Source of the DNA: Bacteroidota bacterium
Lineage (GTDB): Bacteria > Bacteroidota > Bacteroidia > M30B66
Assembly (NCBI GenBank): GCA_027483445.1
Contig: JAIXUS010000068.1
Coordinates: 1-64,000 of the forward strand
Length of the DNA: 64,000 nt
Direction of reading: 5' to 3'
This document shows positions 16,714-25,843 of the stretch, one piece after another. The translations under genes were made by a program, and so were the position numbers. A model generated the notes under the pieces. The model worked only from the letters and a program-made list of their open reading frames with translations, had not been told where the DNA came from and searched no databases. Numbering within the stretch: position 1 is the first letter of the stretch; each line of letters starts with the position of its first letter.

Positions 16714-18582
16714 ATGTTTACTGAATATGATGTTGTAGTTGTTGGTGCTGGCCATGCTGGCTGCGAAGCCGCTGCCTCCGCGGCCAATTTGGGTTCGCGC
16801 GTTTTGTTGGTTACCATGAATATGGCTACGATTGGCCAAATGTCGTGTAATCCGGCCATGGGCGGTATAGCGAAAGGGCAAATTGTTCGCGAAATTGATG
16901 CATTGGGTGGTTATTCCGGAATTGTAAGTGACCGTTCGGCGATACAATTCAAAATGTTAAATCGTTCCAAAGGACCCGCAATGTGGAGTCCGAGGGCACA
17001 AAACGACCGCATGCGGTTTGCCGAGGAGTGGCGATTGATGCTGGAGCAAACATCCAATGTTGATTTTTTCCAAGACATGGTTACTGGCTTACTTGTGTCG
17101 AATGACCGAGTTTGTGGTGTGAAAACCGGATTGGGTGTTGAGATTAAAGCAAAGGCAGTAGTACTTACCAATGGCACTTTTCTCAACGGACTCATTCATA
17201 TCGGAGAAAAGAATTTCGGAGGCGGCAGAGCTGCGGAACGTGCTGCAACTGGAATTACAGAGCAATTGCTAAGCTTTGGGTTTGAAAGTGGCAGAATGAA
17301 AACAGGTACTCCACCGCGGGTGGATGGCCGATCGTTGGATTACTCTAAAATGGAGATTCAACCGGGTGATGACGAACCGGGCGGCTTTTCCTACCTCGAC
17401 TTACCGCGCTTGAATAAGCAACTTCCTTGTTGGATGACATACACCTCGGCCGAAGTTCACGATACGCTCAAAAAGGGTTTTGACAAGAGTCCTATGTTTA
17501 GCGGGCGCATTCAAGGTTTAGGGCCACGTTATTGTCCTTCTATCGAAGATAAGATTGATCGTTTTGCCGACAAAGAACGGCACCAGCTTTTTGTGGAGCC
17601 AGAAGGGTGGAATACGGTGGAGGTTTATGTAAATGGATTTAGCACTTCACTGCCTGAGGATGTTCAGTACGAAGCATTGCGGAAGGTTGTAGGCTTTGAA
17701 AACGTGAAGATGTTTCGCCCCGGTTATGCAATAGAATACGACTATTTTCCGCCAGAGCAGCTTACGCTTACCTTGGAAACCAAGCGAATCGAGAACCTTT
17801 ACTTTGCCGGACAAATCAATGGAACTACAGGTTATGAGGAGGCCGCCGGTCAGGGTTTGATGGCTGGAATTAATGCACACCGTAAAATCCATGGTCAAGG
17901 TGCCTTTGTGTTGTCGCGTTCTGAGGCTTATATCGGTGTCTTAATCGACGATTTGGTAACGAAGGGCACCGAGGAGCCTTATCGTATGTTCACCTCAAGG
18001 GCTGAATACCGAATTTTACTCCGCCAGGACAATGCCGACTTCAGACTTACACCGCGCGGTTATGAGATAGGTTTAGCGTCGAAAGAGCGTTTTGACCGTA
18101 TGCAGGAAAAGTATGCGCGCGTGGATGAGCTCATCGCGTATTTGTCGAAACAAAGCGCGGAGCCCGCTGAGGTAAATCCTTATCTAGAAGCTGTGGGCAC
18201 ACCGCCTATTGTACAAAAGCTAAAATATCCTCCCTTGGTTGCAAGACCACAACTTGAGTTCAGACGCTTTGTTGAGGCGGTTCCTTCGCTCCGGAGCTTT
18301 GTTGAATCGCGAAATATAACCGACGAAGAGCAGGAGTTGGCAGAGATTCAACTTAAGTATGAGGGCTACATTCGAAAGGAACAGGAAATGGCGCAGAAAA
18401 TCGCACGGCTGGAGCATATTGAGTTGCACGCCAACTTTGACTATCATCAGCTAAAGTCGTTGTCGACAGAAGCCCGTCAGAAACTCAGTATCATTAAGCC
18501 CAAAAACATCGGTCAAGCCTCTCGGATTAGCGGAGTTTCGCCTTCAGATATTTCGGTGTTAATGGTGTATCTTGGCCGCTGA
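16714..18582 (+). CDS. mnmG: tRNA uridine 5-carboxymethylaminomethyl modification enzyme MnmG
   Basis: MnmG (GidA) works with MnmE to modify the wobble uridine of several tRNAs, using FAD. The dinucleotide-binding motif [13 protein letters not shown] is at residues 7-19, followed by [11 protein letters not shown], and the family block [17 protein letters not shown] lies in the C-terminal half. At 622 residues the length is normal. The ATG at 16714 is preferred; a frame through the parS site would add residues before the conserved N-terminus. mnmE is not in the window. The gene is enclosed by two parS-like sites, and gidA is an origin-proximal gene in many bacteria. Confidence 0.95.
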   Translation: MFTEYDVVVVGAGHAGCEAAASAANLGSRVLLVTMNMATIGQMSCNPAMGGIAKGQIVREIDALGGYSGIVSDRSAIQFKMLNRSKGPAMWSPRAQNDRMRFAEEWRLMLEQTSNVDFFQDMVTGLLVSNDRVCGVKTGLGVEIKAKAVVLTNGTFLNGLIHIGEKNFGGGRAAERAATGITEQLLSFGFESGRMKTGTPPRVDGRSLDYSKMEIQPGDDEPGGFSYLDLPRLNKQLPCWMTYTSAEVHDTLKKGFDKSPMFSGRIQGLGPRYCPSIEDKIDRFADKERHQLFVEPEGWNTVEVYVNGFSTSLPEDVQYEALRKVVGFENVKMFRPGYAIEYDYFPPEQLTLTLETKRIENLYFAGQINGTTGYEEAAGQGLMAGINAHRKIHGQGAFVLSRSEAYIGVLIDDLVTKGTEEPYRMFTSRAEYRILLRQDNADFRLTPRGYEIGLASKERFDRMQEKYARVDELIAYLSKQSAEPAEVNPYLEAVGTPPIVQKLKYPPLVARPQLEFRRFVEAVPSLRSFVESRNITDEEQELAEIQLKYEGYIRKEQEMAQKIARLEHIELHANFDYHQLKSLSTEARQKLSIIKPKNIGQASRISGVSPSDISVLMVYLGR

Positions 18583-18583
18583 T

Positions 18584-18599
18584 TGTTCCACGTGAAACC
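18584..18599 (+). promoter_or_regulatory. parS-like ParB-binding site (15 of 16)
   Basis: TGTTCCACGTGAAACC differs from canonical parS only in the last base. It starts one base after the mnmG stop codon and is inverted relative to the site at 16693. Confidence 0.7.
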
Positions 18600-18602
18600 T
18601 AC

Positions 18603-19472
18603 ATGGTAAAACTGCATGAATGTCCGGTTTGCTCGGGCAACCAATTTTCTCCCTACTTACAATGCGCCGATCATACGGTAAGTCAAGAGTCGTTTACAAT
18701 TATGCGTTGCTCCGGATGTGGGTTTTTGTTAACCAGTCCTCGCCCGGAGAATTCCGACCTGGGAAAGTATTATAAGTCGGAGCAATACATTTCGCACAGC
18801 AACACCTCAAAGGGTTGGGTAAATCGAATGTACAAACTGGCGCGACGCTTTACGTTGGCTCAGAAGTTTCGTTTGGTGAACCCTTATGCGCAGCAAAGCG
18901 GACTTTTGGACATTGGTTGCGGAACCGGGGCGTTTTTGAATTATTGCGCCGAAAAGGGCTTAAGGGTTGAAGGCGTAGAGCCTGATGACGACGCGCGACG
19001 CTTTGCGCAGAGCGAGTATGGATTTGCTCTGAAAACGGAAGAGGAACTTGATTCGTGGGCCGCTGGTCAGTTTTCGGCAATAACGATGTGGCATGTTTTA
19101 GAACATGTGCCTAATTTACAGGAACGAATCGCGCAGCTCAAGCGTTTGCTCGATGCACAGGGTCGTGTTTTTGTGGCCGTTCCCAATCACCGGTCTGCAG
19201 ATGCGCAGTATTACAAAGAATTCTGGGCTGCGTATGACGTGCCTCGCCATCTTTGGCATTTTTCGCCCTCAACAATCAGAAGCCTGTTTAATAAGCAAGG
19301 TTTTGTGCTGGAGCGAACCTTACCCATGAAACTTGATGCATACTATGTATCGTTGTTAAGCGAACGATATAGAAATGGTTCTGCCCTGAATGCTCTTTGG
19401 CAAGGATTCCGATCAAATTGGAAGGCGGGCGACGATCAATGGTCAAGTCAAATATATGTTTTCAAAAAATAG
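18603..19472 (+). CDS. Class I SAM-dependent methyltransferase with N-terminal zinc ribbon
   Basis: The N-terminus has two CxxC pairs (CPVC at residues 7-10 and CSGCGF near 36) that likely bind zinc. The SAM-binding motif I, LLDIGCGTGAF, is near residue 100, and MWHVLEHVPN is the post-II motif. This architecture is common among bacterial methyltransferases of unknown substrate, often near glycan genes. It starts 3 bp after the second parS-like site and 20 bp after mnmG, so it is probably co-transcribed with it. Substrate cannot be inferred. Confidence 0.85.
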   Translation: MVKLHECPVCSGNQFSPYLQCADHTVSQESFTIMRCSGCGFLLTSPRPENSDLGKYYKSEQYISHSNTSKGWVNRMYKLARRFTLAQKFRLVNPYAQQSGLLDIGCGTGAFLNYCAEKGLRVEGVEPDDDARRFAQSEYGFALKTEEELDSWAAGQFSAITMWHVLEHVPNLQERIAQLKRLLDAQGRVFVAVPNHRSADAQYYKEFWAAYDVPRHLWHFSPSTIRSLFNKQGFVLERTLPMKLDAYYVSLLSERYRNGSALNALWQGFRSNWKAGDDQWSSQIYVFKK

Positions 19473-19583
19473 CCTTTTGGGGCGATTTAACGCGGTGAGC
19501 CCCCGTTTTGGAACTGTACCATTCGTGTGCAGCCAAACGTTGAATAGCGCGCGCCTGGCGCGGTTGAATTTTTTGCCCAGAAG

Positions 19584-20033
19584 ATGAATCCGATTCGCGC
19601 AAAGTGGTTGATGAACTTCTACCCTCCCCTATTGGTGAGTCGCGTAGTGGTGAAATCGGTGTCGGCCGATTTTCAACGGGTAAGCGTTGTGGTTAAAAAA
19701 TCGATTCTGAATCGGAATTTGCATGGGACAATTTTCGGGGGCAGTATTTTTTCTTCAGCCGACCCTTTCCATGCTTTAATGTATTGGCAGGTGCTTAAGA
19801 AGCGTGGATTGAATGTTCAGGTTTGGTTGAAGCGGGCGGAAATTCAGTATATCAAACCGGGAAATACCGACTTGTTTGTTGAATTTGTGTTGGACGATGC
19901 CGATGTCGATGCCGCGGTGAAGTCGGTTCAGGAATTCGGAAAAGCCGATAGGCAGCACGAGACTCGAATTTTTAACGCACATCGCGAGCTGGTCGCCATT
20001 GTAAATTCAATCGTGAGTTTAAGGTTAAAGTAG
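19584..20033 (+). CDS. DUF4442 hotdog-fold protein
   Basis: The 149-residue sequence fits the DUF4442 group of hotdog-fold proteins, distant relatives of acyl-CoA thioesterases. The segment LHGTIFGGSIFSSADP is the typical helix-start region, and PGNTDLFVEF is the following strand block. The substrate is unknown. It is the last gene of the plus-strand run from rpiB and is directly followed by a CTCTCTCC hairpin repeat. Confidence 0.7.
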   Translation: MNPIRAKWLMNFYPPLLVSRVVVKSVSADFQRVSVVVKKSILNRNLHGTIFGGSIFSSADPFHALMYWQVLKKRGLNVQVWLKRAEIQYIKPGNTDLFVEFVLDDADVDAAVKSVQEFGKADRQHETRIFNAHRELVAIVNSIVSLRLK

Positions 20034-20038
20034 TTGAG

Positions 20039-20154
20039 ACCTCTCTCTCCTGTCTCTCTCTGCGGGAGAGAGAGGATACTTCTCGGTAGAACGGAATTTA
20101 CTGGTGAATGGGAAGGGTCGTTTACATTGCATTAATCACGCTCACTCTCCTCGG
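20039..20154 (+). repeat. CTCTCTCC hairpin repeat, single copy
   Basis: This begins six bases after the DUF4442 stop codon and matches the 120-bp tandem unit at 27366-27716: CTCTCTCTCCTGTCTCTCTC, a GCGGGAGAGAGA hairpin arm, GATACTTC, CGGTAGAACGG, and a closing CTCACTCTC. The hairpin stem is nine base pairs and is not followed by a U tract. Confidence 0.65.
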
Positions 20155-20249
20155 TATGAGACGATACTGGGTGGATAAATGGAGTTTTTGTGTAGGTGAT
20201 GAGGTTCGCCCCAAACAGTGTGTTTAGCCATGTTGAATGTGCAAGATTT

Positions 20250-20438
20250 AGCGCCAGCGGGTGTAGCGGATACCACGCAAAACAGAGCGAGTGTGAGAGC
20301 GAGAGTGAAGAGCGTGTGTAGTTGATAGCAAGCGGAAAGCAGCGCGATGGCGGCTCTGTTTTGCGGAGTATGAGCGAAACACGCGGTGCCCGGCGACACA
20401 GATCCATCGAAACGAAAGGCTTAGCGAGGCAGGCGCCC
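20250..20438 (+). repeat. Structured dispersed repeat (AGCGGATACC family), copy B
   Basis: Modules are AGCGGATACC at 20265-20274, GATAGCAAGCGGAAAGC at 20324-20340 and GAGTATGAGCGAAACACG from 20366. CGCAAAACAGAGC (20276-20288) and GCTCTGTTTTGCG (20353-20365) form a perfect 13-bp stem unlike that of copies A and C, so the stem is variable while the flanks are conserved. GCGCC and GGCGC close the ends as in copy A. With the hairpin repeat it fills the 20034-20484 gap; I see no gene there. Confidence 0.6.
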
Positions 20439-20484
20439 CAAAAAACCATAGTAGTATCATAGGAAAATGGGTGATCGTCGCGCC

Positions 20485-21981
20485 TTATTTTAACTCAAAA
20501 AGGCTGTAACGGTCGGTGTTTGAGGCTGGTGGACGCAGGAAATCCCATCGTAATAGTTGGGCATCGCTGCGGAATACGCCGTTTTTTTGTTGATGGCCTT
20601 CGATGATTTGTTGATCATTCCACACCAATACATAGTCTCCCGCTCGCGGCTTTTGGGCGAGAAGGTTCTCCTTGGTTTTGTAAAATCGAAGATTCGTTTT
20701 GGGTTTTCTGAAGTAACGAAATTCGTAGTAGTGAGCCATCACATAGCCAATGTCGTAAGGACAAAACACGGTGATAGGGCCCTTTTTCTCGGTTTCGCTC
20801 CACAAAAAACGAAAGGTGTTCACGTCGGGCGATGCTGGAACTGCGGCTATTGAGGCGTTTAAAAGAGCAGCGGTTGAAAAAAGAAGTATGAGACAAACGG
20901 CACGCATGGATCGCGACCAGAAGTCGTTCGCAATGAACCTATTGGGCAATGGAAAATGGGCGGCAGCCGTAAAAAGGATGAGCGGGAAAACGGGAAACAG
21001 AAAGCGAAATTCTTTATGACCTATTGCGCAGTGGCCGGCTACGAAAGCCACGATAATCAAGCTAAGTACATTAAGCGGCTTTTTGAATACTGCCCAAAAC
21101 AACGCGAAGAGCAACAATAGATTCAGCGGAGCGGCCAAGTTATTCCATGTAAGATGGGTGTAATAATACCAAGGAGACGCGCCAAACATGTGCCCGGGTT
21201 TCATAAGTGTTTGGTAGAGGTAGTTGGCCGGCGGAAAGGTGGGTTTTCCGTAAAGCCAGTAATCGACCGGTAACAGCGCAACACAGGCGGCGAGGATTCC
21301 GCCGGAAAACACAAAAAAGCGCTTCCACCCTACCCGATCAACGGCTAAAAGCCAAAGACCGCAACCCAATGCGGCCAAACCAAGTTGGTAACGAAATCCG
21401 AAACCAATACCCCAACAAAAGCCGGAAAGAAAAAACACGGAAAAGGTGCTTGATGATTGGGGTTTTCCTTTTCTGAAAAGCAGAATCAGCGCTAGAATGG
21501 CGAAGATGCTTGAATAGTTTTCAGAAGAGAATCGCGCGTGCAGGTAAGGCATCAACGGGAACAGGCAAAGGACGGCGCTAATGGCTTGTTTGCGAATGGC
21601 GTCGAGTGAAAAGGCATCGGCCAGCATGCGCAGCCCAACCAGTGAAATAAACCCTAACGAAATGCTTAGCAAACGAAGAAAATCGGAAACCCAGAACGGT
21701 TGGTGCTGGCCGGTAAGGCCGTAAAAGAATTGATGAACGATATATGCAATGCCGGGCTGTAATCCGGAGCGCATGCCGGCATCGTATTCCCAGGCTAAGC
21801 TTTCGTGTGTGCAGAGGCCCAGTTTATAGGCCGCAAACTCGAGTATTTGAAAGTGCTCATCGGCATGATGGTAGCCGGTGCAATACACCAGCGCCACAAC
21901 GTGGAACAATGCCGAAAACAGGAATAGTGCTTTTTCGAGCGGAGGCAATTGCAGCAAAAACCGAAGAGGATTAAGGCTCAT
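20485..21981 (-). CDS. GT22-like mannosyltransferase (Alg9/PIG-B type), membrane
   Basis: This 498-residue protein has about ten hydrophobic helices. An acidic HHADEHFQ motif lies in the first extracytoplasmic loop (about residues 38-45) and HKEFRFLFPVFP lies near residue 320. Both are hallmarks of the GT22 family (Alg9, Alg12, PIG-B), which transfers mannose from lipid-linked donors. In bacteria the acceptor is unknown. Its start overlaps the upstream gene by 4 bp. It is the third gene of a tightly packed minus-strand operon. Confidence 0.7.
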   Translation of the reverse strand: MSLNPLRFLLQLPPLEKALFLFSALFHVVALVYCTGYHHADEHFQILEFAAYKLGLCTHESLAWEYDAGMRSGLQPGIAYIVHQFFYGLTGQHQPFWVSDFLRLLSISLGFISLVGLRMLADAFSLDAIRKQAISAVLCLFPLMPYLHARFSSENYSSIFAILALILLFRKGKPQSSSTFSVFFLSGFCWGIGFGFRYQLGLAALGCGLWLLAVDRVGWKRFFVFSGGILAACVALLPVDYWLYGKPTFPPANYLYQTLMKPGHMFGASPWYYYTHLTWNNLAAPLNLLLLFALFWAVFKKPLNVLSLIIVAFVAGHCAIGHKEFRFLFPVFPLILFTAAAHFPLPNRFIANDFWSRSMRAVCLILLFSTAALLNASIAAVPASPDVNTFRFLWSETEKKGPITVFCPYDIGYVMAHYYEFRYFRKPKTNLRFYKTKENLLAQKPRAGDYVLVWNDQQIIEGHQQKNGVFRSDAQLLRWDFLRPPASNTDRYSLFELK

Positions 21982-22283
21982 TCCTGGTTTTCAAATGGTT
22001 TGGTTTTATCGCTCAAATACTGGTTTTCGTGGTTGTGCATGTGGTATTTTACGTACAACAATACTTCGTGAACAGCCGATTGTGCGTGAAGGTCGTGTAA
22101 GTTGGCGATAAGCTGCTGAATTCGTTCAAAGGGCCCTTCAATGTGGGTTTCGAAGGCGGTCACTTTATAGGTAAGTCCCGATTGAGCGATACGCTCAATG
22201 GCGGCGTCGATCAAGGGAAAGCCTTGACTTCGTTCGGCAATTGGCACCAGTTGAATGGCCGCAGAAATGATGCGTTCATTCAT
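21978..22283 (-). CDS. MTH1187/YkoF-like thiamine-binding protein
   Basis: The 101-residue sequence fits the MTH1187 (thiamine_BP) family: an alpha/beta ferredoxin-like fold with SGLTYKVTAFETHIEG, the block that forms the ligand site, followed by a helix and the LLYVKY strand. Relatives bind thiamine or hydroxymethylpyrimidine. No thiamine biosynthesis or transport gene is nearby, so the ligand here is uncertain. It overlaps its neighbours by 4 bp on both sides, implying coupled translation. Confidence 0.7.
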   Translation of the reverse strand: MNERIISAAIQLVPIAERSQGFPLIDAAIERIAQSGLTYKVTAFETHIEGPFERIQQLIANLHDLHAQSAVHEVLLYVKYHMHNHENQYLSDKTKPFENQE

Positions 22284-22624
22284 AAAAGGGCCTTCATTTT
22301 GTCGGGATCGAAACCGAGTAAAAACACATTGTTGCCTTCAATAACCGGGCGCTTGATCATGCTTGTGTTTTTTAGGAGCAATTCGATGGCAGAGGCGGAA
22401 TTTTCGGCCTGTTTCTTTTGTGCATCGTCGAGCTTTTTCCAGGTAAGCCCTTGTCGGTTAATCACGGCCTCTTTTCCGGCTTTGTCGAACCACCGTTGTA
22501 GCGATTTGGCATCGATACCCAGTTTTTTGTAGTCGTGGAACACATACTGAACTCCTTTCTCATTGAGCCAATCGAAGGTTTTCTGCATGGTGTTGCAGTT
22601 TTTAATTCCGTAGATGGTAAGCAT
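22280..22624 (-). CDS. ArsC/Spx-like thioredoxin-fold protein
   Basis: The 114-residue product resembles the Spx/MgsR/YffB branch of the ArsC family: YGIKNCNTMQKTFDWL at the N-terminus with a single redox cysteine, then YKK, KKLD and IKRPVIE with the conserved Arg-Pro. It could be an arsenate reductase-like enzyme or a regulator; the single-Cys NCNTM site favours the YffB type. The ATG at 22624 is chosen over 22663, because the longer form would run through the terminator of the upstream gene. Confidence 0.8.
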   Translation of the reverse strand: MLTIYGIKNCNTMQKTFDWLNEKGVQYVFHDYKKLGIDAKSLQRWFDKAGKEAVINRQGLTWKKLDDAQKKQAENSASAIELLLKNTSMIKRPVIEGNNVFLLGFDPDKMKALL

Positions 22625-22634
22625 GGCGAAAGAT

Positions 22635-22671
22635 AAAAAAACCCGGTTTAGCCAAACGACCAAACCGGGTT
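22635..22671 (-). terminator. Rho-independent terminator after the acyl-CoA dehydrogenase
   Basis: On the minus strand AACCCGGTTT, a 12-nt loop and AAACCGGGTT form a 10-bp perfect stem, followed by a run of T. It lies 20 bp after the dehydrogenase stop codon and before the next minus-strand gene. Confidence 0.85.
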
Positions 22672-22690
22672 ACAAGGTTGAATGATAGAC

Positions 22691-23869
22691 TTATTTGAAT
22701 GCGTTTTCACCGGTAATGTCCATACCGGTAATGAGCAAGTGAATATCGTGAGTGCCTTCGTAGGTTACCACGCTTTCGAGGTTCATCATGTGTCGCATGA
22801 TGGGGTATTCGCCGGTGATGCCCATGCCTCCGTGAATTTGACGGGCTTCGCGGGCGATTTCGAGGGCCATATTCACGTTGTTTCGCTTGGCCATGGAGAT
22901 TTGTGCCGGTGTTGCGCGGTCTTCGTTGCGTAACACACCCAATCGCCAGGTAAGCAATTGTGCCTTGGTGATTTCGGTGATCATTTCAGCCAGTTTCTTT
23001 TGCTGAAGCTGGAACCCGCCGATTGGACGACCAAACTGCTTTCTTTCCAACGAATAGCGGAGGGCTGAATCGTAGCAATCCATTGCGGCTCCGATGGCGC
23101 CCCATGCGATGCCGTAGCGTGCCGAGTTAAGGCAGCTCAAAGGGCCTTTCAACCCTTCGATATTGGGCAGAAGATTTTCTTTGGGCACTTTCACGTTGTC
23201 GAAAACAAGTTCGCCCGTTGCTGAGGCGCGGAGCGACCATTTGTCGTGCGTTTCGGGGGTTGTAAAGCCTTCCATTCCACGTTCCACGATAATTCCACGG
23301 ATTTTTCCGGCGTCGTTTTTCGCCCAAACCACAGCGATGTCGGCAAAAGGAGCGTTAGAAATCCACATTTTAGCGCCATTGAGCAGGTAATGATCGCCCA
23401 TATCGCGGATGTTGGTAATCATGCTTCCCGGGTCGGATCCGGAATCTGGTTCGGTAAGGCCAAAGCAGCCCATCATGTCGCCGGAAGCCAGTTTTGGTAG
23501 GTATTTCCGGCGTTGTTCTTCCGAACCGAACTTGTAGATGGGGTACATCACCAGAGAGCTTTGAACTGAGGCTGTGGAACGAATTCCGCTGTCGCCACGC
23601 TCAATTTCCTGCATGATTAATCCGTAAGTGATTTGGTCGAGGCCCTGTCCGCCGTATTCGGTTGGAATGTATGGTCCAAAGGCGCCAATTTCGGCGAGAC
23701 CTTTAATGAGGTGTTTCGGGAACTCCGCACGCTGCGCATAAGATTCAATGATGGGTGTAACTTCTTTTTTCACCCAGGCACGAACCGTATCGCGGATAAG
23801 CTTTTGCTCATCGGTCAGCAATTCATCCATCCAGTAATAATCGTGACCCTGAAACCTGTCTTTGCTCAT
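22691..23869 (-). CDS. Acyl-CoA dehydrogenase, glutaryl-CoA dehydrogenase-like
   Basis: This FAD-dependent enzyme oxidises acyl-CoA thioesters. Visible motifs are GCFGLTEPDSGSDP (FAD/substrate block), WISNAPFADI, RKQFGRPIGGFQLQQ, QIHGGMGITGEYP, and the catalytic glutamate in TYEGTHDIHLLI. The last two and the length (392 residues) fit the glutaryl-CoA dehydrogenase branch, which also decarboxylates. The substrate is inferred only from similarity. The ATG at 23869 (MSKDRFQ) is preferred over the far upstream 23962. It is divergent from the dps gene and ends at a strong terminator. Confidence 0.9.
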   Translation of the reverse strand: MSKDRFQGHDYYWMDELLTDEQKLIRDTVRAWVKKEVTPIIESYAQRAEFPKHLIKGLAEIGAFGPYIPTEYGGQGLDQITYGLIMQEIERGDSGIRSTASVQSSLVMYPIYKFGSEEQRRKYLPKLASGDMMGCFGLTEPDSGSDPGSMITNIRDMGDHYLLNGAKMWISNAPFADIAVVWAKNDAGKIRGIIVERGMEGFTTPETHDKWSLRASATGELVFDNVKVPKENLLPNIEGLKGPLSCLNSARYGIAWGAIGAAMDCYDSALRYSLERKQFGRPIGGFQLQQKKLAEMITEITKAQLLTWRLGVLRNEDRATPAQISMAKRNNVNMALEIAREARQIHGGMGITGEYPIMRHMMNLESVVTYEGTHDIHLLITGMDITGENAFK

Positions 23870-24002
23870 AAAAAACGTTTGAATTTGGGCGGCTAAAATA
23901 GCCAATTTCAAGATGGAACAGCCCAATAGGGGGATTGTTTCTGTGCTGAAAAATTCGTTCAATTCGAATGGGCATGATTAAACCGTTCCACGGCTGTTTT
24001 GT

Positions 24003-24010
24003 TACCTTTG
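24003..24010 (+). promoter_or_regulatory. -7 promoter element of the Dps gene
   Basis: TACCTTTG is an exact TAnnTTTG match 19 bp before the Dps ATG at 24030. No convincing -33 element was found. Confidence 0.5.
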
Positions 24011-24029
24011 AAGCCCATCCAGAGCGATT

Positions 24030-24560
24030 ATGACAGCAAAAAAGGCGAATGCCAAACCCAAAGCGGCAGCACGAAAAGCCATCACCAGAAAGGTAACCGC
24101 AATAGGCCTTGATGAAAGCCAGTCGGTAGAATTGGCCGACAAGCTCAACGACCTTTTGGCTAATTATCAGGTTTTTTACATGAATGTGCGCGGTTTTCAC
24201 TGGAACATTCGTGGTGAGAAATTTTTCGAATTACACCTCAAGTTCGAGGAGTTGTACAATGACTTGGTTTTGAAAATCGACGAGATTGCTGAGCGTGTAC
24301 TCACGTTAGGCCATACACCGGTTCACACTTTCGAAGGCTATTTGGCTACGGCGGTGGTAAAACCGGCGCAAAACATTACCGAAGGGCGCAAGGCGGTAAC
24401 GGCTATTTTGGAGGCATTCCGGGTAGTCATCACCAAACAGCGCGTATTGCTTGATTTATCTGATGTGGCCGACGACGAAGGCACCAATGCTTTGATGAGC
24501 GACTATATTCGTGAGCAGGAGAAGCTGGTTTGGATGTATTCGGCCTGGCTTGGTCAATAA
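24030..24560 (+). CDS. dps: Dps-family ferritin-like DNA-protection protein
   Basis: Dps forms dodecamers that oxidise and store iron and can coat DNA in stress. The ferroxidase-site residues are visible in NVRGFHWN (His57) and ELHLKFEELY (about 67-76). The N-terminal 22 residues are rich in Lys, Ala and Arg, a tail of the kind used by E. coli Dps to bind DNA. The length of 176 residues is normal once the tail is counted. It has its own promoter element and stands alone between the divergent dehydrogenase gene and kbl. Confidence 0.9.
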   Translation: MTAKKANAKPKAAARKAITRKVTAIGLDESQSVELADKLNDLLANYQVFYMNVRGFHWNIRGEKFFELHLKFEELYNDLVLKIDEIAERVLTLGHTPVHTFEGYLATAVVKPAQNITEGRKAVTAILEAFRVVITKQRVLLDLSDVADDEGTNALMSDYIREQEKLVWMYSAWLGQ

Positions 24561-24619
24561 GCAATTGCTCAACACATTTTATGTTCAATCAGCTACTTTA
24601 GGCGCGAAATTCTCAGCAC

Positions 24620-25810
24620 ATGTACGGAGCCATTCAACAGTTTTTACAAAACGAACTTGCCGCAATTGAAGAGGCAGGTCTTTACAAGCGTGAACGCATA
24701 ATTACCGGGCCTCAGGGTGCCGATATCCGTGTAAGTACCGGACAAGAGGTTGTTAACTTTTGTGCCAATAACTATCTTGGTTTATCGTCGCACCCGGCGG
24801 TGATTGAGGCGGCCCACAAAACCTTAGAGAGTCATGGTTTTGGCATGAGTTCGGTTCGCTTTATTTGTGGAACACAAGACATCCACAAAACGCTGGAGGA
24901 AAAGATTTCAGCCTTTCTCGGAACCGAAGACACCATTCTGTACGCGGCGGCCTTCGATGCCAATGGAGGCGTTTTTGAGCCATTGCTGGGCGCTGAGGAT
25001 GCCATTATTTCTGATTCCTTAAACCATGCATCCATCATCGATGGCGTGCGTTTGTGTAAGGCTGTACGTTACCGCTACTCGAACAACAACATGGAGGAGC
25101 TCGAAGCCCGGCTTCAAGAAGCACAGGCACAGCGCTTTCGATTGATTGTTACCGATGGGGTTTTTTCGATGGATGGCTACATCGCGCAGCTGGATAAAAT
25201 CGTGGCTTTGGCCGAGAAATATGACGCCATGGTAATGGTTGATGAGTGCCATGCCTCCGGTTTTATCGGAAAAACCGGCCGGGGAACCCATGAACATTGC
25301 GGCGTGATGGGTAAAATCGACATTATTACCGGCACGTTGGGAAAGGCCTTGGGTGGTGCAATGGGAGGATTTACTTCTGGTCGTAAGGAGATTATCGACC
25401 TCCTTCGTCAACGTTCACGTCCTTATTTGTTTTCCAATTCACTCGCGCCCTCCATTGTTGGGGCCGGCATAGCCGTGATGGATTTATTGAGTTCCACCAC
25501 AGCGCTTCGCGATAAGTTAATGGACAATACGGCCTATTTCCGCGCCGAAATGAAGGACGCCGGGTTCGACATTAAGGAAGGAATTCACCCGATTTGCCCG
25601 ATTATGTTATACGATGCCCGGTTGAGCCAGGTTTTTGCTGAGAAATTATTGGCCGAGGGGATTTACGTAATTGGATTTTATTACCCGGTTGTACCGAAAG
25701 ACCAGGCGCGCATCAGGGTTCAGATTTCGGCGGCACATGAGCGTCACCACCTCGACAAAGCCATTACCGCATTTAAAAAGGTGGGTCGTGAGCTTGGCGT
25801 AATTGCGTAA
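24620..25810 (+). CDS. kbl: Glycine C-acetyltransferase (2-amino-3-ketobutyrate CoA ligase)
   Basis: This PLP enzyme cleaves 2-amino-3-oxobutanoate with CoA to glycine and acetyl-CoA in threonine breakdown. The Schiff-base lysine is Lys242 in [31 protein letters not shown] and [10 protein letters not shown] are the other family motifs. At 396 residues the length matches E. coli Kbl closely. The usual partner threonine dehydrogenase (tdh) is not adjacent. A weak -7-like TACTTTAG lies at 24594-24601. Confidence 0.92.
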   Translation: MYGAIQQFLQNELAAIEEAGLYKRERIITGPQGADIRVSTGQEVVNFCANNYLGLSSHPAVIEAAHKTLESHGFGMSSVRFICGTQDIHKTLEEKISAFLGTEDTILYAAAFDANGGVFEPLLGAEDAIISDSLNHASIIDGVRLCKAVRYRYSNNNMEELEARLQEAQAQRFRLIVTDGVFSMDGYIAQLDKIVALAEKYDAMVMVDECHASGFIGKTGRGTHEHCGVMGKIDIITGTLGKALGGAMGGFTSGRKEIIDLLRQRSRPYLFSNSLAPSIVGAGIAVMDLLSSTTALRDKLMDNTAYFRAEMKDAGFDIKEGIHPICPIMLYDARLSQVFAEKLLAEGIYVIGFYYPVVPKDQARIRVQISAAHERHHLDKAITAFKKVGRELGVIA

Positions 25811-25843
25811 GTTGTGCTTTCTTTGTGGAAATAATTTTTCCCA

